A stretch of DNA of 64,000 nucleotides from Epiperipatus broadwayi (taxonomy: Eukaryota > Onychophora > Udeonychophora > Euonychophora > Peripatidae). A model generated the notes under the pieces. It worked only from the letters and a program-made list of their open reading frames with translations, did not search any database and was not told where the DNA came from. Location of the stretch: the NCBI GenBank assembly GCA_028023455.1, contig JAQFVV010006736.1, positions 246,501 through 310,500 on the forward strand, written 5' to 3'. The first letter of the stretch is position 1. Each line of letters starts with the position of its first letter. Both the position numbers and the translations under genes were made by a program. Shown piece after piece: positions 51,342-64,000 of this stretch.

Positions 51342-51894
51342 GTATTTTATATTGGACTATTTCCATCATCTAATATGTGTGTTGAATGTCTTTAGAAAAG
51401 TTTAATTTTTAGTTAAATATTCCAAATGCATTCAACTGTTAGTAATATCACAGCAAACAGGTTAGTATATGCACCAATTGTTAGTAATATCACAGCAAAC
51501 AGGTTAGTATACGAATCTAAGGACCCAGGTTCGAATCCCATGCTAGTACTGTCACTGATCAGGCCAGCAACACCTGAAGAAGAGGGGAGAAAAATACCTC
51601 TCGAAACGTTGTGCGTATACTAACCTGTTTGCTGTGATATTACTAACAGTTAGTACATATACTAACCTGTTTGCTGTGATATTATTAACATTTGTTTGCT
51701 GTGATATTACTAACAGTTGGTGCATATACTAACCTGTTTGCTGTGATATTACTAACAGTTGAATGCATTTGGAATATTTAACTAAAAATTAAACTTTTCT
51801 AAAGACATTCAACACACATATTAGATGATGGAAATAGTCCAATATAAAAATACAGATAGAACACCATCATCACAAACCTTCAGAAAAACACTAA

Positions 51895-51895
<1 letters not shown>
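51342..51895. mobile_element. Fold-back element, family II, with tRNA-like B box and 43-bp tandem unit
   Basis: Outer arms of about 130 bp (51342-51475 and about 51719-51853) pair almost perfectly, from 'ggactatttccatcatctaa' inwards. Inside, a unit of about 43 bp ('actgttagtaatatcacagc' plus 'aaacaggttagtatatgcac') is present twice on the left and several times, inverted, on the right. At the centre 'caggttcgaatccc' matches the tRNA gene B box (GGTTCGAnTCC). It is followed by a body containing 'gtcactgatcaggccagc' and 'cctctcgaaacgttgtg'. That layout resembles a tRNA-derived SINE locked inside an inverted repeat. The right flank adds 'caccatcatcacaaacc', also present inverted at 54697-54740. 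Confidence 0.8.

Positions 51896-51926
<31 letters not shown>
51895..51926. repeat. (AT)n microsatellite
   Basis: A short AT dinucleotide tract between the family II fold-back and the next family I fold-back. Confidence 0.9.
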
Positions 51927-51930
<4 letters not shown>

Positions 51931-52041
51931 ACTATAGTATATATATATGTGTGTGTGTAAATGTGATTTCTCTATTTATTATTAATAACATTATTTAAAT
52001 ACAAGTATAGTATATATATATATACTTAATTTAAATGTAAA

Positions 52042-52607
52042 TAGAGGGAATTTGAACCCAGATTTTTAAGCTCCCATCAACAAGCAGTCCATCTTATACA
52101 ATCAATACCCATGACCATATATATGTGATATAAATGGATTTCCAATGTATGTATTTTGTGCTGAACAAACAGATGGAAAATCTTCAAATTTTAATGGACA
52201 GGCTTCAATCTTCTCCACTTTCAATTCCCACTCATATCACCGAAAATCTGATGATGAAATGTTCAAATCCCTTGCTTGCCAATTTTGTTGTCATATCGAT
52301 GTAGACCATGTAACATGAAATTATCAGATTTTCAATGCTATCAATGACTGAAAAGTCAGAGACTAAAGAAGATTGAAGTCTGTCCATTCAAGTTTGAAGA
52401 TTTGTTATTTTAATATAAATTGAACATTGATTTTAAATATGTGGGAGAGCTGGTAATCCAGACCAACTGATGTCTGCTGGTTTATCATGAAATATTTATA
52501 ATGGAGGTCATTTATTTTTTCACATGTATGTGGTCATATGTATAAATTGTATAAAATGAAGTGGATGACTGAAGGTTTCTTGAAGGTCTGGGTTCAAATT
52601 CCTTCTA
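52042..52607. mobile_element. Fold-back element, family I, older copy
   Basis: The left arm 52042-52254 and right arm 52323-52607 are inverted copies with more mismatches than the 33.5 kb member. The outer ends read 'agagggaatttgaaccca' and 'tgggttcaaattccttcta'. The latter again resembles a tRNA B box. Block order ('gcctgtccatt' type words, 'tcatgaaata', 'gtggtcatatgtat') matches the 33541-34322 and 26079-26693 members. Confidence 0.85.
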
Positions 52608-52730
52608 ATAACATTATTAAAAAACTACCATACTGTAATCTTAACTTATATATACATAATGTACTTATAAAGCATATGTTATATATATATATATATACAT
52701 ATGCTTTATATATATATATACATATAGCTA

Positions 52731-52749
52731 GTATATACTGCAGTCCTTT

Positions 52750-52785
<36 letters not shown>

Positions 52786-52806
52786 AAAGGACTGCAGTAT
52801 ATACTT
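52731..52806. repeat. Hairpin with (AT)n core
   Basis: 'gtatatactgcagtcctttc' followed by 'aaca' pairs perfectly with the inverted copy at about 52781-52804 across an (AT)n core. It includes a CTGCAG word on each side. Confidence 0.9.
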
Positions 52807-53530
52807 GCTAGTACCATAAACACTGCATATTGTATTAAGGTTTGATAAAAAATGTGAACTATTTTATGCTATACACTCTTGAACGCAGAGGGTAGAAAGT
52901 GATAGGTTTATGGAACAAAATGGATATATAATTAATTACACATGCTAATTAATGGAATCATTAAAATTTATATAGTTTTATTTTTTCTTTAACACCAGTT
53001 GACTAAATTAGTAAATATATATTTAGAGAACTAATTAATTTATTCTTGCTTGTGAAGAAATTGGTAAGAAAGATTTTATCAACTAATCACATTGACCGAT
53101 ATATTTATTGTAATTGAGTATAGCATAAAATTTATTAATGTTAAATTTCAGCAACAATATACTGACTTAAAACATAGATTTTAAATTGGAAATATTTCAC
53201 TTTTTTGTTTGTTTAAAAAACAAATTATAAGATAATCTTATTAAACAACATTTAAAAAATGCAAAATAAATGTATACTAGTGCCACAATGAAATTCTCAA
53301 ACTGTAGTAATATAAATAAACTTATGATTAATGGCAAAGATCACACAGTAGATTTAGAAACTTGAAACCAAACATTAAAAAAAGGAAAAATTCCAATAAT
53401 TTATTTTTGTCTATTTTTTTTTTCAAATAATTTTGAATCATAAACATTATTGTCCTTGTATATATTATAATTCTTTGTTTGCGAATATTTAATTTTTTGT
53501 TAAAATGTATAATAAAATACACATACCATT
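52807..53530. other. AT-rich sequence, nothing supported
   Basis: The 79-codon open frame at 53328-53567 (-) overlaps the edge of the RTE fragment and has no domain. Confidence 0.4.
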
Positions 53531-53535
53531 TAAAG

Positions 53536-53890
53536 AAGTATGGAGAGATGTATGTTGGGAGTAACAAGAAGAGATCGAAAATGCAATGTATGGGTAAGAG
53601 AACAAACAGGTGTTACTGACCTCATTGAAAAAATTAAAAGATTGAAGTGGTGTTGGGCTAGACATATTGCTAGAAGAGATGATAATAGATGGACAATTGA
53701 AATTTTAAACTGGATTCCAAGAGATTGTAAAAGACCCAGAAAGAGACCACATGTGATATGGATGGATGAAATAAGAAAGTGTGCAGGGGTGATGTTGGAG
53801 AAGAGAAGCTAAAGATTGGAGAAGATGGATTAAACTTGAAGAGACCTTCATCCTGCAATGAATTGATAATAGTTAATAATGATGATGATG
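53536..53890 (+). pseudogene. 5'-truncated RTE retrotransposon copy
   Basis: It begins abruptly inside the C-terminal part of the reverse transcriptase frame (MERCMLGVTRRDRKCNVWVR, from 53540) and follows the 39070-41925 copy closely through RPRKRPHVIWMDEIRKCAGV. Near 53795 a one-base frame change ends the match in that frame. The nucleotide match continues to the element's 3' end ('gatgatgatgatgg' at about 53879-53892). Loss of the 5' part fits incomplete reverse transcription, which is typical for this class. It differs from the longer copy by only a few residues (for example WCWARHIARRDD against WSWAGHIVRRDD), so both are fairly recent. Confidence 0.9.
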
Positions 53891-53892
53891 GC

Positions 53893-54690
53893 ATATATAA
53901 ATAAAAGAATGTATAAACCTGGATGAAATCTATGTAGTAATAGAATACAAGACAATTGCTATTGTTTCACCCGCACTACCTGAGTTTATCTTAGGGCGTG
54001 ATTAAGACTTGAATTTTTAAACACAGGTAAAGCAGTTGAAACTGTAAAAATTGTATTCTATTACACACACCCATATATATATATGAGCATGTGTGTGTAT
54101 GGGTAACAAAATTTGAGTTAATCAAGTCAATAACAAATGCAACAGCTATTAGTGCCACCTTTTTAAAAATTCTTTTATATTTATTAATGCATTTTAAGAT
54201 AATAATTAGTTTTACTATTAAATACAGTATTACAAATTGTTTTACTTGTTCCAGCAAATAAGTGATTAGAAAAATGATAACATGTGATCATCGCAGATAA
54301 TGATTTATATTAACACATTTTACTTTAGCATCTCACTATATCATAAAAATAGTGTTCTCGGATGTTTAGAGTTAGTTTAGAAAATAAATTTTCAAAACTG
54401 AAAATAATACTTTTGTCATTGTTTTTAATTCGCTTTTTAAATTAATTTGTTTTACATACTGTCTAGACATCACTTATTTTTATTATAGTAAATCAAACGA
54501 AATGTTTTTTGTAAGAAACACCCACATATTAAATGTTTTATTATCAGCAACAAGCAGATAAAGCTTTAAGATTAAATATTATCAATGATTTACATAGACA
54601 ATATATTCATTCATTTCTACATAGACAATATATGTATTGTGATTTCAAAAAGTCTCATGATAGATTTCTGTAATCCTTAATACCTATGCT
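53893..54690. other. AT-rich sequence, no gene seen
   Basis: A short hairpin at about 54062-54105 ('ttacacacacccat' against 'gtgtgtgtatgggtaa') surrounds a small AT core. Nothing else is supported. The 88-codon open frame at 53991-54257 (-) has no domain. Confidence 0.4.
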
Positions 54691-54696
54691 ATATTA

Positions 54697-55275
54697 GATA
54701 GATTCTTAGTGTTTGTTGAATGTTTGTGATGATGGTATTTTAATTGTATTTATATGTTGAATTATTTCCATAAATCTAATATTAAGTTGAATGTCTTTAG
54801 AAAAATTTAACTTTATTTAAATTTTCCAATTACATTCAACTGTTAGTAATAGCACACGTGTTAATAAATGCACAATGTTTCGAATGACATTATTCTCTCC
54901 TTTTTCTCAGGTGCTGCTGGTCAGACCAGTGACAGTATTAGCATGGGAATTGAATCTGGACATTTAGATTATTGAACATTGAATTTTAAGGTAAAGCTTT
55001 AACTAACTGAATCATTTGATTTAACCATCAGCTTAAAATTCAGTATTCAAAAATCTAAAGGTCCAGATTCCCATGCTAGTACTGTCACTGATCAGACCAA
55101 AAACCTCTGAAGTAGAGAGGAGGGTAATACCATTTGATACATTATGCATGTACTAACCTGTATTTTATTACTAACACTTGAATGTATTTTGAAAATTTAA
55201 ATAGTTATATTTTTCTGCAGATATTCAATATTTAATATTAGATGATGGAAGTACTCCAACATATAAATACAATTA
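54697..55275. mobile_element. Fold-back element, family II, second copy
   Basis: The left arm 54741-54990 and right arm 55032-55275 pair around a loop of about 41 bp. The inner ends read 'attgaattttaag' and 'cttaaaattcagt'. The right arm carries 'cccatgctagtactgtcact' and 'ctaacctgtattttatta', and the left arm carries the inverted forms. Both match the 51.3-51.9 kb element. The B box is degraded here ('ggtccagattccc'), so this copy is older. The segment 54697-54740 extends the family match beyond the inverted arms. Confidence 0.8.
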
Positions 55276-55399
55276 GATAAATATTTATCTATTTATGTAC
55301 TTGATTATTGGTTAAATATGTTATAAGAATGTTATGTCTCTTCAAATGATTCAGAATAAAACCTGAATGTTTGAGAATATAAAATGACTAGTAAAATAT

Positions 55400-55752
<353 letters not shown>

Positions 55753-55974
55753 AATTTATCAATTGATTTATCCATCCATCCACCCACCTATTTTTAAAAT
55801 ATATCCATTTATCCATCTTTTTGCATATCTCTCTATTTGTCTAGCTACCTATCTCCCTATCTATCAATGTGCTTATTTTCAATCTATTTATTTATCTATT
55901 TACATGCATAACAATCTACCTATCTATCTATCTTCCTTACCCTTATTTATTCATCAATCTATCTATCTATTAAA

Positions 55975-57830
55975 ATATTCTAACTATATACATATCAATG
56001 CATAATGCTATAAAAAATGAAGAAAGAAAATATGAAATCTTCTTATTGCTGTAATAATTGAGGTTAGACGAGTTCATGATTTATATATATATATAATTTT
56101 GAATGGTGTAGAAAGCACAATTTATTATTATTTTACAAATGAAATTATTTCTTTCCACTTTAGATTGTAAAAGTTTTTTTCTTTTGTAATGAATAATTAT
56201 GCTTTTTGAGATCAATAATCAAGTTGTTGTTAACTAATCCTTGTGGTCCAAATGTCTTAATTTTTTTCTTTACTGGAAACTTGTATTCATTAGATGATTG
56301 GCTAACCACAGAATATAAATATATAGTATGAATAAAAAAAATTTTTTTTTTAATATTTACGTATTTACATTAATCACATATAGTATTTTTTAAATCATAA
56401 ACATGTAATAATAAATTTCGAATATAAATTTAAGAAAAATGGTTTATTCATACGACATTGTACAGAAATAAGGTTAAAAAAATCAATTCAAGTTTTTGCC
56501 TTAAAATTATGAGGTCTCGTCTAGAATGCATAAAATCCTGGTTAGAACCTAGAGAAGATATTAATTAGCAAGATGCCTCCGAGTTCTTTACAATTATTCA
56601 ACAGTGATTTATCAAAATGCAGTAATTTTCTCAATACATGAGTATTAGTAGTAGATAATAAAAGTTAAATGCTTGTTGCAAGCTAATTACATTGACCTTA
56701 TAGCTAATTACAAAGTAATTACTATGACATGATAGTTACATTAAATAAAATAAAAATAAAAACATGTGTAGAAATCTGCTATAAAGATTTAAAAAATAAT
56801 AAAAAAACTCTCGCTGAAAAATTTGGGCAATAAAAAAATTATTGGGTAAATGATATTAATAAAATAAGATTTAAAAAACTAAAAAGAAAAACATTTTTTC
56901 ATATAATAAAAGTTTTTTTTTTAAATAAACAACAAAACAAAACTACAACCTGTGACTATCTAAAGCACATTATAATATGCTTAGATGGTAAGATAGTAAC
57001 TAGACATGAACTGTTTTTAGTGAAAATATAATAAAATTATAATACCTTAAAAAAAAATTAACAGCCTAAAGTCTGGGATTGCGAGATATAAAGTATTGTT
57101 AGATATAAATCCACTGAACATTTTTTTAATTATATCACACATATAATCATATTTAGCTAGCTGACACATATTGCGATCTGTGTGTGTATATATATATATA
57201 TTTAAATATTTTGGGTTTTATGTATAAACAATTATTAGCTATTGATAATTCAATTAAATTGGAGCAATATTATTATTTTATTATAATTCAAATTTTTTCT
57301 CTATTGCTCTTTTTAAATGAATATTAATGCCTTTGCTGCCAAAACAATAAAATTAAATAGTCTAAGATATTCATGATATTTGTGCTATCATATAATAACT
57401 AATGTCTTATTTTCTGAGTTTTAAGATAAAAATATTATCGTTTTAATCCTTTTTTCTCTTCTTAAAAGTGAGATGAAACAAAAAAGTAAATTCAGTTTAT
57501 CTCAGACTAGACGGTAAAATTTGATGAAGTTTAAAAATAATTGATATTGGTTGTTCATGTAGAAAATTAAGCCTAAAGTGATTCATTTTCACAATTCTAC
57601 TAATAACGTTTGAAAGGTTAACTTTTCAAGTATATAAATAATTTTGACAAGATTTTTTATACTTAAAGCAAGTACTTGCAAAAGGTTTTAGGTAAGACAA
57701 ACCATATTTATTAATGTGCATAAAGCATAAAATAACTATTATATTATCAACTTGTAGCTTTTTTTTCATCTTACATTTTTTTGTAATGAATTAATGCAGT
57801 TTCTTTAAAACTTGTATTTAAATTTTCTTT
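55975..57830. other. AT-rich sequence, nothing supported
   Basis: I see no gene, RNA or dispersed repeat. Short AT tracts and A or T runs only. Confidence 0.4.
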
Positions 57831-57835
57831 ATATT

Positions 57836-57851
57836 ATCATCATCATCATCA

Positions 57852-57898
<47 letters not shown>

Positions 57899-57939
57899 GT
57901 TGTTGTTGTTGTTGTTATTATTATTATTATTATTATTTG
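57836..57939. repeat. (ATC)n(ATT)n(GTT)n trinucleotide array
   Basis: About 100 bp of trinucleotide repeats that change from atc to att to gtt and back to att. It encodes only an Asn/Asp run on the - strand, with no sign of being part of a gene. Confidence 0.95.
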
Positions 57940-60900
57940 ATGGACGAATTAAATATAAATTGTGCAAGCATTCAAATATGTCATTTTTAAACAAAAAAGT
58001 CAAATCTTACATAAACAAATTTGAAATTGTTTATTTATAAATTTAAATTTAAGTTTTTTTTAAAAAATAAATAACTTAAACAGTCTTTAAAAAATGCAAT
58101 TTTTAAAAAACAATACTTCTAATAGCAAAAATTTAATCCACAAAATTGTTACCAAATTCTAATTATGCTATTCAGTAAGGTATTATTTTAGAATTAGAAT
58201 CTTACAAAAAATATAGATTTGGTTTGACATATAATAAAAGAATTTAGTGAGAAAAATGCGTTTACAAAACTAAAGCTGTTAATAATATCTAAAAATGTTT
58301 TAACAAATGGGTATTGAAAAGACTAAAAAAAAATAAAGTTTATTAATAAGATAAAGATTTGCTAATTGGGGAAAAAAATAGTACATGAAAAGGATTAAGC
58401 AATAATAAAGATTTAAATTAATGACATTTAACTTGAAATATAAATAGCTACAAAAAACGAGATATTTGCAGTGCACTATGACAATAAATTAGCTTAGTGT
58501 TACTTGTAACTGCAATATTAGTTGAGTATAATAAGTAGATCTATTACTAATCAATAATACTTATCTAAAATATAAAATATGAAGATCTAAATAGAGTGAT
58601 AAAACCATTGCTGAACATATCTAAAAATAATGTTAAATTTATTGATATTGAATGTTAAGTTAATTTGGTAGGTATTTGGAGGGAGGTAAATTGGAAGAAA
58701 AGCAGTCTATTAAAAATTATATATGAGTTTAAAATATATTAATAAGATTATATAGTCTTCTTATAGATAAAAATAAAAGATACATAAAAAGAGTTGTAAA
58801 ACAGACATTTTAAAAATCTGTCTTTATTTTAAAACATTATTCAAATAAGATAGTAGTCTAAATGTTGTTTTTGACAAAAATAATTTTAATATCAAAATAG
58901 AAAGGTTTATTCTATTAGATTTATTAATAGAGTATATTTTTTATTAGGCAAAACATTTGGCCATTGAGAAAGTAATGAAGTGAACAAATTTATTAGATTG
59001 TGAGTCCTTAATTATGATCTTCCTTTAAAGCATTACACTGAATAATAAGTTACTTTGGAATTTGGCTTAGAGAGATATATCATTCATTAAATTGTTATAT
59101 ATTTAGGGAACCTTTTTGGAGATACATTTGCCTATCATAAGAGTAAAAGTCTTAGAAAAGATGGTCTAAAATGGGCTGTTATGAAATATGGTTAGATTAT
59201 TGTATCTTTTGGATTATTTGTTAAGATTGTAAAAGTAATTATAATATTAATAATGATAGTGATAATAAAGAAAAAGGTATGTAAACTCTTTGAAAACCTC
59301 ATAAAATAAAAGCAGATTTCTATTTCAGAGCATCTATAATAAACTTGAGTAATCAGTGATTATCAGATGATATTGCATTTGAATCCTCATTTTCAGACTA
59401 ATTTTCAGCTTTTGCTTTTATCAGTGATGCTTGAGATCCAAAGCTGGAAGTCATAAATGTTATATATTAAAGTAATACTATCAGGAGTTGACACTGATTA
59501 TTCAAGATTTTTATAAATGACACTACAATAGAGAGCTATTTTTGATATATTATACATTGTGCAAATTAAATAATTAAGTGACTAGGTATTATCTTACGAG
59601 CGGAATATTAAAGCATCACATGCAATTTTAGGAAATATTTATTGAAATATTTAAATTAATCAAAAAATTTGTGACAAAATTTGAAATTAATTAGTAGGCT
59701 AAAACATAATTTACATTATATTTCTATGTAATGAAATAGAAAGATGCATTATTACTCTTAGTAAAAAATATATGGTACATCAAACAAAAATGTGCTTTAA
59801 CCAGAATGTGAAAACCAGCTGTAATTTTGGTTTTCATTTTTATGAGTAGTCTTTAAAAGAGCTATAAGTGATGTGATTTTATAAGACAAGGATTTAGACA
59901 TGATATGTGCTAGTGAAATTTTAACTTGGATTCACTTTTGCTTCATAATAAAAAATATCAAGATGGGATGTAGATTGATAGTGAAGTCTTTAATTCGAAC
60001 AAATTAAAAATTAAATTAAATATGTTACATTATTAGATTCTAGACAATTGTCCTATTCTTCTTTCAAAAGATAATCTACAGAATGTTTTTAATATTCTAA
60101 ATTCAACCTTATAATTTGAATCATTATGAGGTTAAACATAGAAATTGACTTTAAAATATTAACAGCTTTTTAGATACTCTTGAATATTGAGATATGGTAG
60201 AGATTCATGTGTTGTTGCATTTAATAAATTAAAAAATCAAGATATTTTCTCACAATTATAAAAACTCTTCAACTAAATTAGTTATATGTAGATCGTGTTC
60301 TTAAGAACCCATTATCAGCATAACATATAGAATCTCTGATAAAAATTTCCCTTAAAGATGCTTCATGCACTTTTTAATATATGACGATAAACTTATAATA
60401 CCAATTGGCATATTCTTATATTTGCAGTGTGCTGCTAAAACATACAATAATTTAAAAAATGAAGTAATTCACTATAGTTATCTATTTTCATCTAAAGAGA
60501 TTATTTATAGAATTGTAATTCTGTAAAATTTATTGTATAAAACTGAAATACGTAAATTTATTGTATAAAACTGAGTCTCTATCACTGTAATATAAAGATA
60601 TTAAAAATATTTTTTTAAAAAGAATTCACAATACTTTAAAAATGTCAACTGTATTCTAATATCCCAGTTTCATTGAATTGAATTTTTTAAAAATATATTT
60701 TACCTTGAACTTAAACTTAGTTTTGTGTGAGAGATAAGCTCTATTTACATTTACAACCATGTATTAATAAAAAAAAAAAAGTCATTTGCTAAAGAACATT
60801 TTTAAAGACAATGTTGGCATGTTATTGAATATATAGAATCAAGTTGTATCATCTTAAATATATAGATGTATATGACATTCAGAATTGGTTTATATAACTA

Positions 60901-63680
60901 TATCAATCATTCTTTATAACATTTTCTTTGTTTTATTTTTTAGAGTTGTAATGAGTAGCTAATAATGATTGTAATTGCATCATTTTAATGAAATATATTA
61001 TATTTTAATTTGTTAAATAATATTACAACATATGGAAGGCCATTAAGTATTGCAACACTCAATACAGCTCATCTCTACATTCACTATAGCTCATCTACTG
61101 AAAAACTATCAGTGTAATTTAAACTAATTTATACTCTCAAAATTATTATTAATAAAGTCAAAATGGTTAAATTTTATAGATTGAATTTGAGGTGTTAAAA
61201 TTTTTTATAGATTATTTTCTAAATTAGCAATAATAAAGCTATCACCAGCTGAATCTGTCAAAATGTTTGTTTTTGCATTTAAATTTACACACATCATGAA
61301 GCCTCTATAAATATTTCCAAAAACACTCAAAAAACAAAACCATAATAGAAGATAATATATATCTCTATTTAACATCATTTTGACAAAAAGTTTCAGAATT
61401 TTTACAAGCAAAATAACACTTCCTTTTTTTATCACATAGAAGTAATATAACATATGTAATGTAAATAACCAGTTAATTTTTAACCATGTCACCTTTTCAA
61501 TTAATTGAGTATATTGATAAAATTCATAAAAGAAATATATGCTCATGAAAATGTTTTTGCAACCTTGTGACAAAAACTATATCAACAGCTGAATTTTAGT
61601 CTTCTATAATTCTCTCATAATTATTCATTTCTTAGGAAGTAACATATCTAAATAAAACCCTTGATGTTGGCTGCTTTATTAAACAAAAATGAATAATTTA
61701 CAAAAATTTCCATAGCATTTTTTCATTTCATAAAGAAAAGCATTAAAACATTTATAAGAGAAGATAACATTTCATAGGTTACATAATATACTTTTGCAGT
61801 AAACACCACAACACTATATTTTGAATTTCAAAATTCCAGCACCAATAAGAATAAATATTTTTAAGTTTAGAAAGAGCAATTTTAATCTCATAAATCTAGA
61901 TATCTGTAGATATTTTAATAAATCTATAAATTGGTGTAACATTAAAAGATATCATCTAAGTTGTTTCTATTCAAATTATTATTATTATTATACATAAAAG
62001 TCTTATCCTTTTATTTAACAAAATTATATCCATGCAGAAGAACATATTTATCACATGGTAATACTATTCATTGGTTAATAAGATTAGTTTAATGACTTTT
62101 AAAAAAGTGAAAATGACCATTTCAACAGATAATTGTATTTTTTGCATTGATTATTGACCAAACAATTTTTTATAAATCAATGAACTTCTGAATGCAAATT
62201 CTTACACTGTTTATAAAGTTTCTTGTTAACTTTAATATTCAGGCAAGTAAAGAATATGTAAGTTTACATTTAATCATGGTTTTAATAAAACAATCATTGT
62301 CAGTAAAATATCTTCTCAGGATTTTTCTTTTAAATACACCAATAACAGTTTTATGTTTTAAGAGAAATTGCTTTGGCAACATGGCCAATATAAAAATCAA
62401 ATTGGAAAATTTTGTTTTTAACCAAAATGGGTAATACATATTATAACTTAACTAGAATCTACTTCTAAGGTTTAAATATCATTTCTAACAATACATTTAT
62501 CATATGACCTATATCAATACTAGAATCATTTTTATTTTGCAGCATAATAATATATACCTGACCAACAATATGCAATATAAGTAAGTGTTATTATTAGAAA
62601 AAAAAGTAATTATATATGAGTTAGATAATAATAGAAACTCACCTTAATAATGATTAAATATAACAAAAATGGACAATAAACTATCACCATGGATTAATAG
62701 ATAAGCTAAGTGACATAATGCTTTTTTCATCACTGTTTCATATGAAGATTATTGGATAAGACTTTACTATTTATGAGTGGGTACCTGAAAAACATACTGT
62801 ATTTTTTTTACTTAAATATTAAAAGTACCCATTTTTTTACTCAGGAATTGGATAGACTCTGTTCATATGTTACTATTTAACATTAGTAGGTAAAATGTGT
62901 TATTAATAGTAGCTGTGCTAAAGTATTTTGTGTTTCAGTAAGTCATTTATAAGACTTATGCTGAAAAAAAAATTCCCTATTCATAGATTTCAATACTGCC
63001 TTTCAAAACAATTAAGGATATAAGATTGCAAAGGCACATCATCAGATTTTAGAAGTAAAAAACTACTAAATGATAATCTATTGTTGTAAGTCACATTTGA
63101 GAGAAGAAAGATTACACTGATTACATTAATTTAAAGAAATATCCCATAATAAATAAGACATTGTTTAGTTTGAGAAGATATAGTATTAATATTTCTTTTT
63201 CATGCCAATGAATAAATTTATCAAGTGCATATTTTTATTATAAAGGTCCAAACATTGAAAACATAAATGCAATAAAATTTGAAAATAATGAAATATGAAA
63301 GATCTGTACAGTAAGGATTGATGTATGTTATATGTAATTGCAAAACTCATTATTCAAATTGTTGAAAATACCAACTATGGATATAATAGATTTATATCGG
63401 GACAAATTTTTATCTTGAAGTTGAGCAATGTTATATTGATCTATAAAATGCTTTTGAAAAGATTATACAGTATTGTAAAATTTTCATAAAATATTTTTAA
63501 AATAAAAATTGAAAAACATTTAAAAGATTAAAGTGTGATGGATAAATTTGAACACATAAATGAGAGATAACATAAACTTGTGGAACTTTAGAAAAAATGA
63601 GAGCTATATATTATAATTTCATTTTAGAAGATAGAAGTATAATTAAAGACCAGCTTTCTCAAGCTATTGTGAATTCGCTT
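57940..63680. other. AT-rich sequence, no gene supported
   Basis: The longest open frame, 122 codons at 61205-61573 (-), is Phe/Tyr/Ile-rich, starts with MSQGCKNIF and shows no domain or conserved motif, so it is probably chance. A 27-bp tandem duplication lies at 60523-60575 ('atttattgtataaaactga' twice). Around 59860-59985 a few words ('gaaattttaac' with 'tggattc', 'gatgggatgtagattgata') recall the RTE 3' region, but too weakly to call. Confidence 0.4.
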
Positions 63681-63689
63681 TTTATGAGT

Positions 63690-63835
63690 GTTAATAATGA
63701 ATGAATACTTTCACTCCCAACACAAGATATAGTATTTATGAAAGAATAAAATGAATCCATTTATTCTTTCCAACCCAAATGCTTATATACAGGCAAATCT
63801 TATGTACTGGAAATGAAAGCATGAGAATAGACCAT
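63690..63835. mobile_element. Degenerate family III copy
   Basis: Words in the same order as the left arm of the 44735-45124 fold-back: 'aatgaatactttcact', 'cacaagatatag', 'aaaatgaatccatt', 'caacccaaatgcttat', 'caggcaaatctta'. No inverted partner is present here, so this looks like a single-arm or monomer copy. Confidence 0.6.
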
Positions 63836-64000
63836 TCACTTTAAATTATTGTTTACGATGTCTGAAGATAGAAGTATAATGAAGTCTTTGAAGAGTTATA
63901 TTATACTGAGATTAATTAACAGAAAATATTTCTTGCAAATCTATGAAGTGTTTAAAATATTTATTACATAATTATTAATTGGCAAGCTACAACATCTGTT
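63836..64000. other. AT-rich sequence at window end
   Basis: Nothing is supported in the final 165 bases. Confidence 0.4.

Noticed and set aside
57818-58003. Poly-Asn/Asp frame on the - strand
   Set aside because: It is a translation of the trinucleotide array, with no gene-like flanks.
59160-59985. Possible further RTE remnants (words such as 'gaaattttaac', 'agattgtaaaag', 'aataatgatag')
   Set aside because: Matches are short, spacing is wrong and AT-rich words recur by chance. A profile search of this interval would be needed to call it.
61205-61573. A 122-codon open frame on the - strand, the longest outside transposons and simple repeats
   Set aside because: Composition is what T/A-rich DNA gives by chance (Phe, Tyr, Ile, Leu). 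There is no domain, conserved motif or splice context, and nothing around it suggests a gene.

Overview
This is AT-rich animal-type nuclear DNA, roughly three quarters A+T by eye. It has no operon structure, no tRNA or rRNA gene that I can fold, no CRISPR array and no bacterial-style gene packing. Long (AT)n tracts, an (ATCT)n block, RTE-type retrotransposons and many long inverted repeats point to an AT-rich invertebrate. The sequence does not let me name the species. No intact host protein-coding gene can be supported. Nearly everything recognisable is a transposable element, its wreckage, or simple repeat.

Layout. Positions 1-1870 are one copy of a non-coding repeat of at least 1.85 kb, whose second, about 95% similar copy (judged by eye) lies at 22145-24010 in the same orientation. 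Around 7.5-9.0 kb there is a cluster of short related repeats with strong hairpins. At 12.2-14.2 kb a very old non-LTR retrotransposon of Jockey/Ingi type survives only as broken reading frames on the + strand. At 14.97-17.77 kb there is a nest of inverted repeats around (AT)n tracts (family IV here). At 16.77-17.11 kb there is a locally GC-richer stretch with exon-like splice signals on the - strand. At 24.96-25.21 kb lies a decayed 3' end of an RTE element. At 26.0-26.7, 33.5-34.3 and 52.0-52.6 kb lie three members of a fold-back family (family I); the 33.5 kb member is a near-perfect inverted repeat of about 780 bp.

At 38.98-42.26 kb sits the best-preserved element: a nearly full-length RTE-type retrotransposon on the - strand. 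Its 951-codon frame carries an APE endonuclease and a reverse transcriptase and is interrupted by only two in-frame stop codons. A 5'-truncated copy of the same family is at 53.54-53.89 kb on the + strand. Two fold-back elements at 51.3-51.9 and 54.7-55.3 kb (family II) carry a tRNA-like B box and a SINE-like body. Another inverted repeat at 44.7-45.1 kb (family III) has a degenerate relative at 63.7 kb. A large (ATCT)n array fills 55.4-55.75 kb. Most of 2-6, 9-12, 18-22, 45-51 and 56-63.6 kb is plain AT-rich sequence with no feature I can support.

How it works together. The intact-looking RTE is the likely source type for the truncated copies. The main unusual theme is the number of long inverted repeats, from at least four sequence families, with AT microsatellites in their arms or loops. 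If transcribed, these would form long double-stranded RNA. One inverted-repeat family also exists as an uninverted monomer, which suggests that the fold-backs arise by inverted duplication of ordinary short elements.
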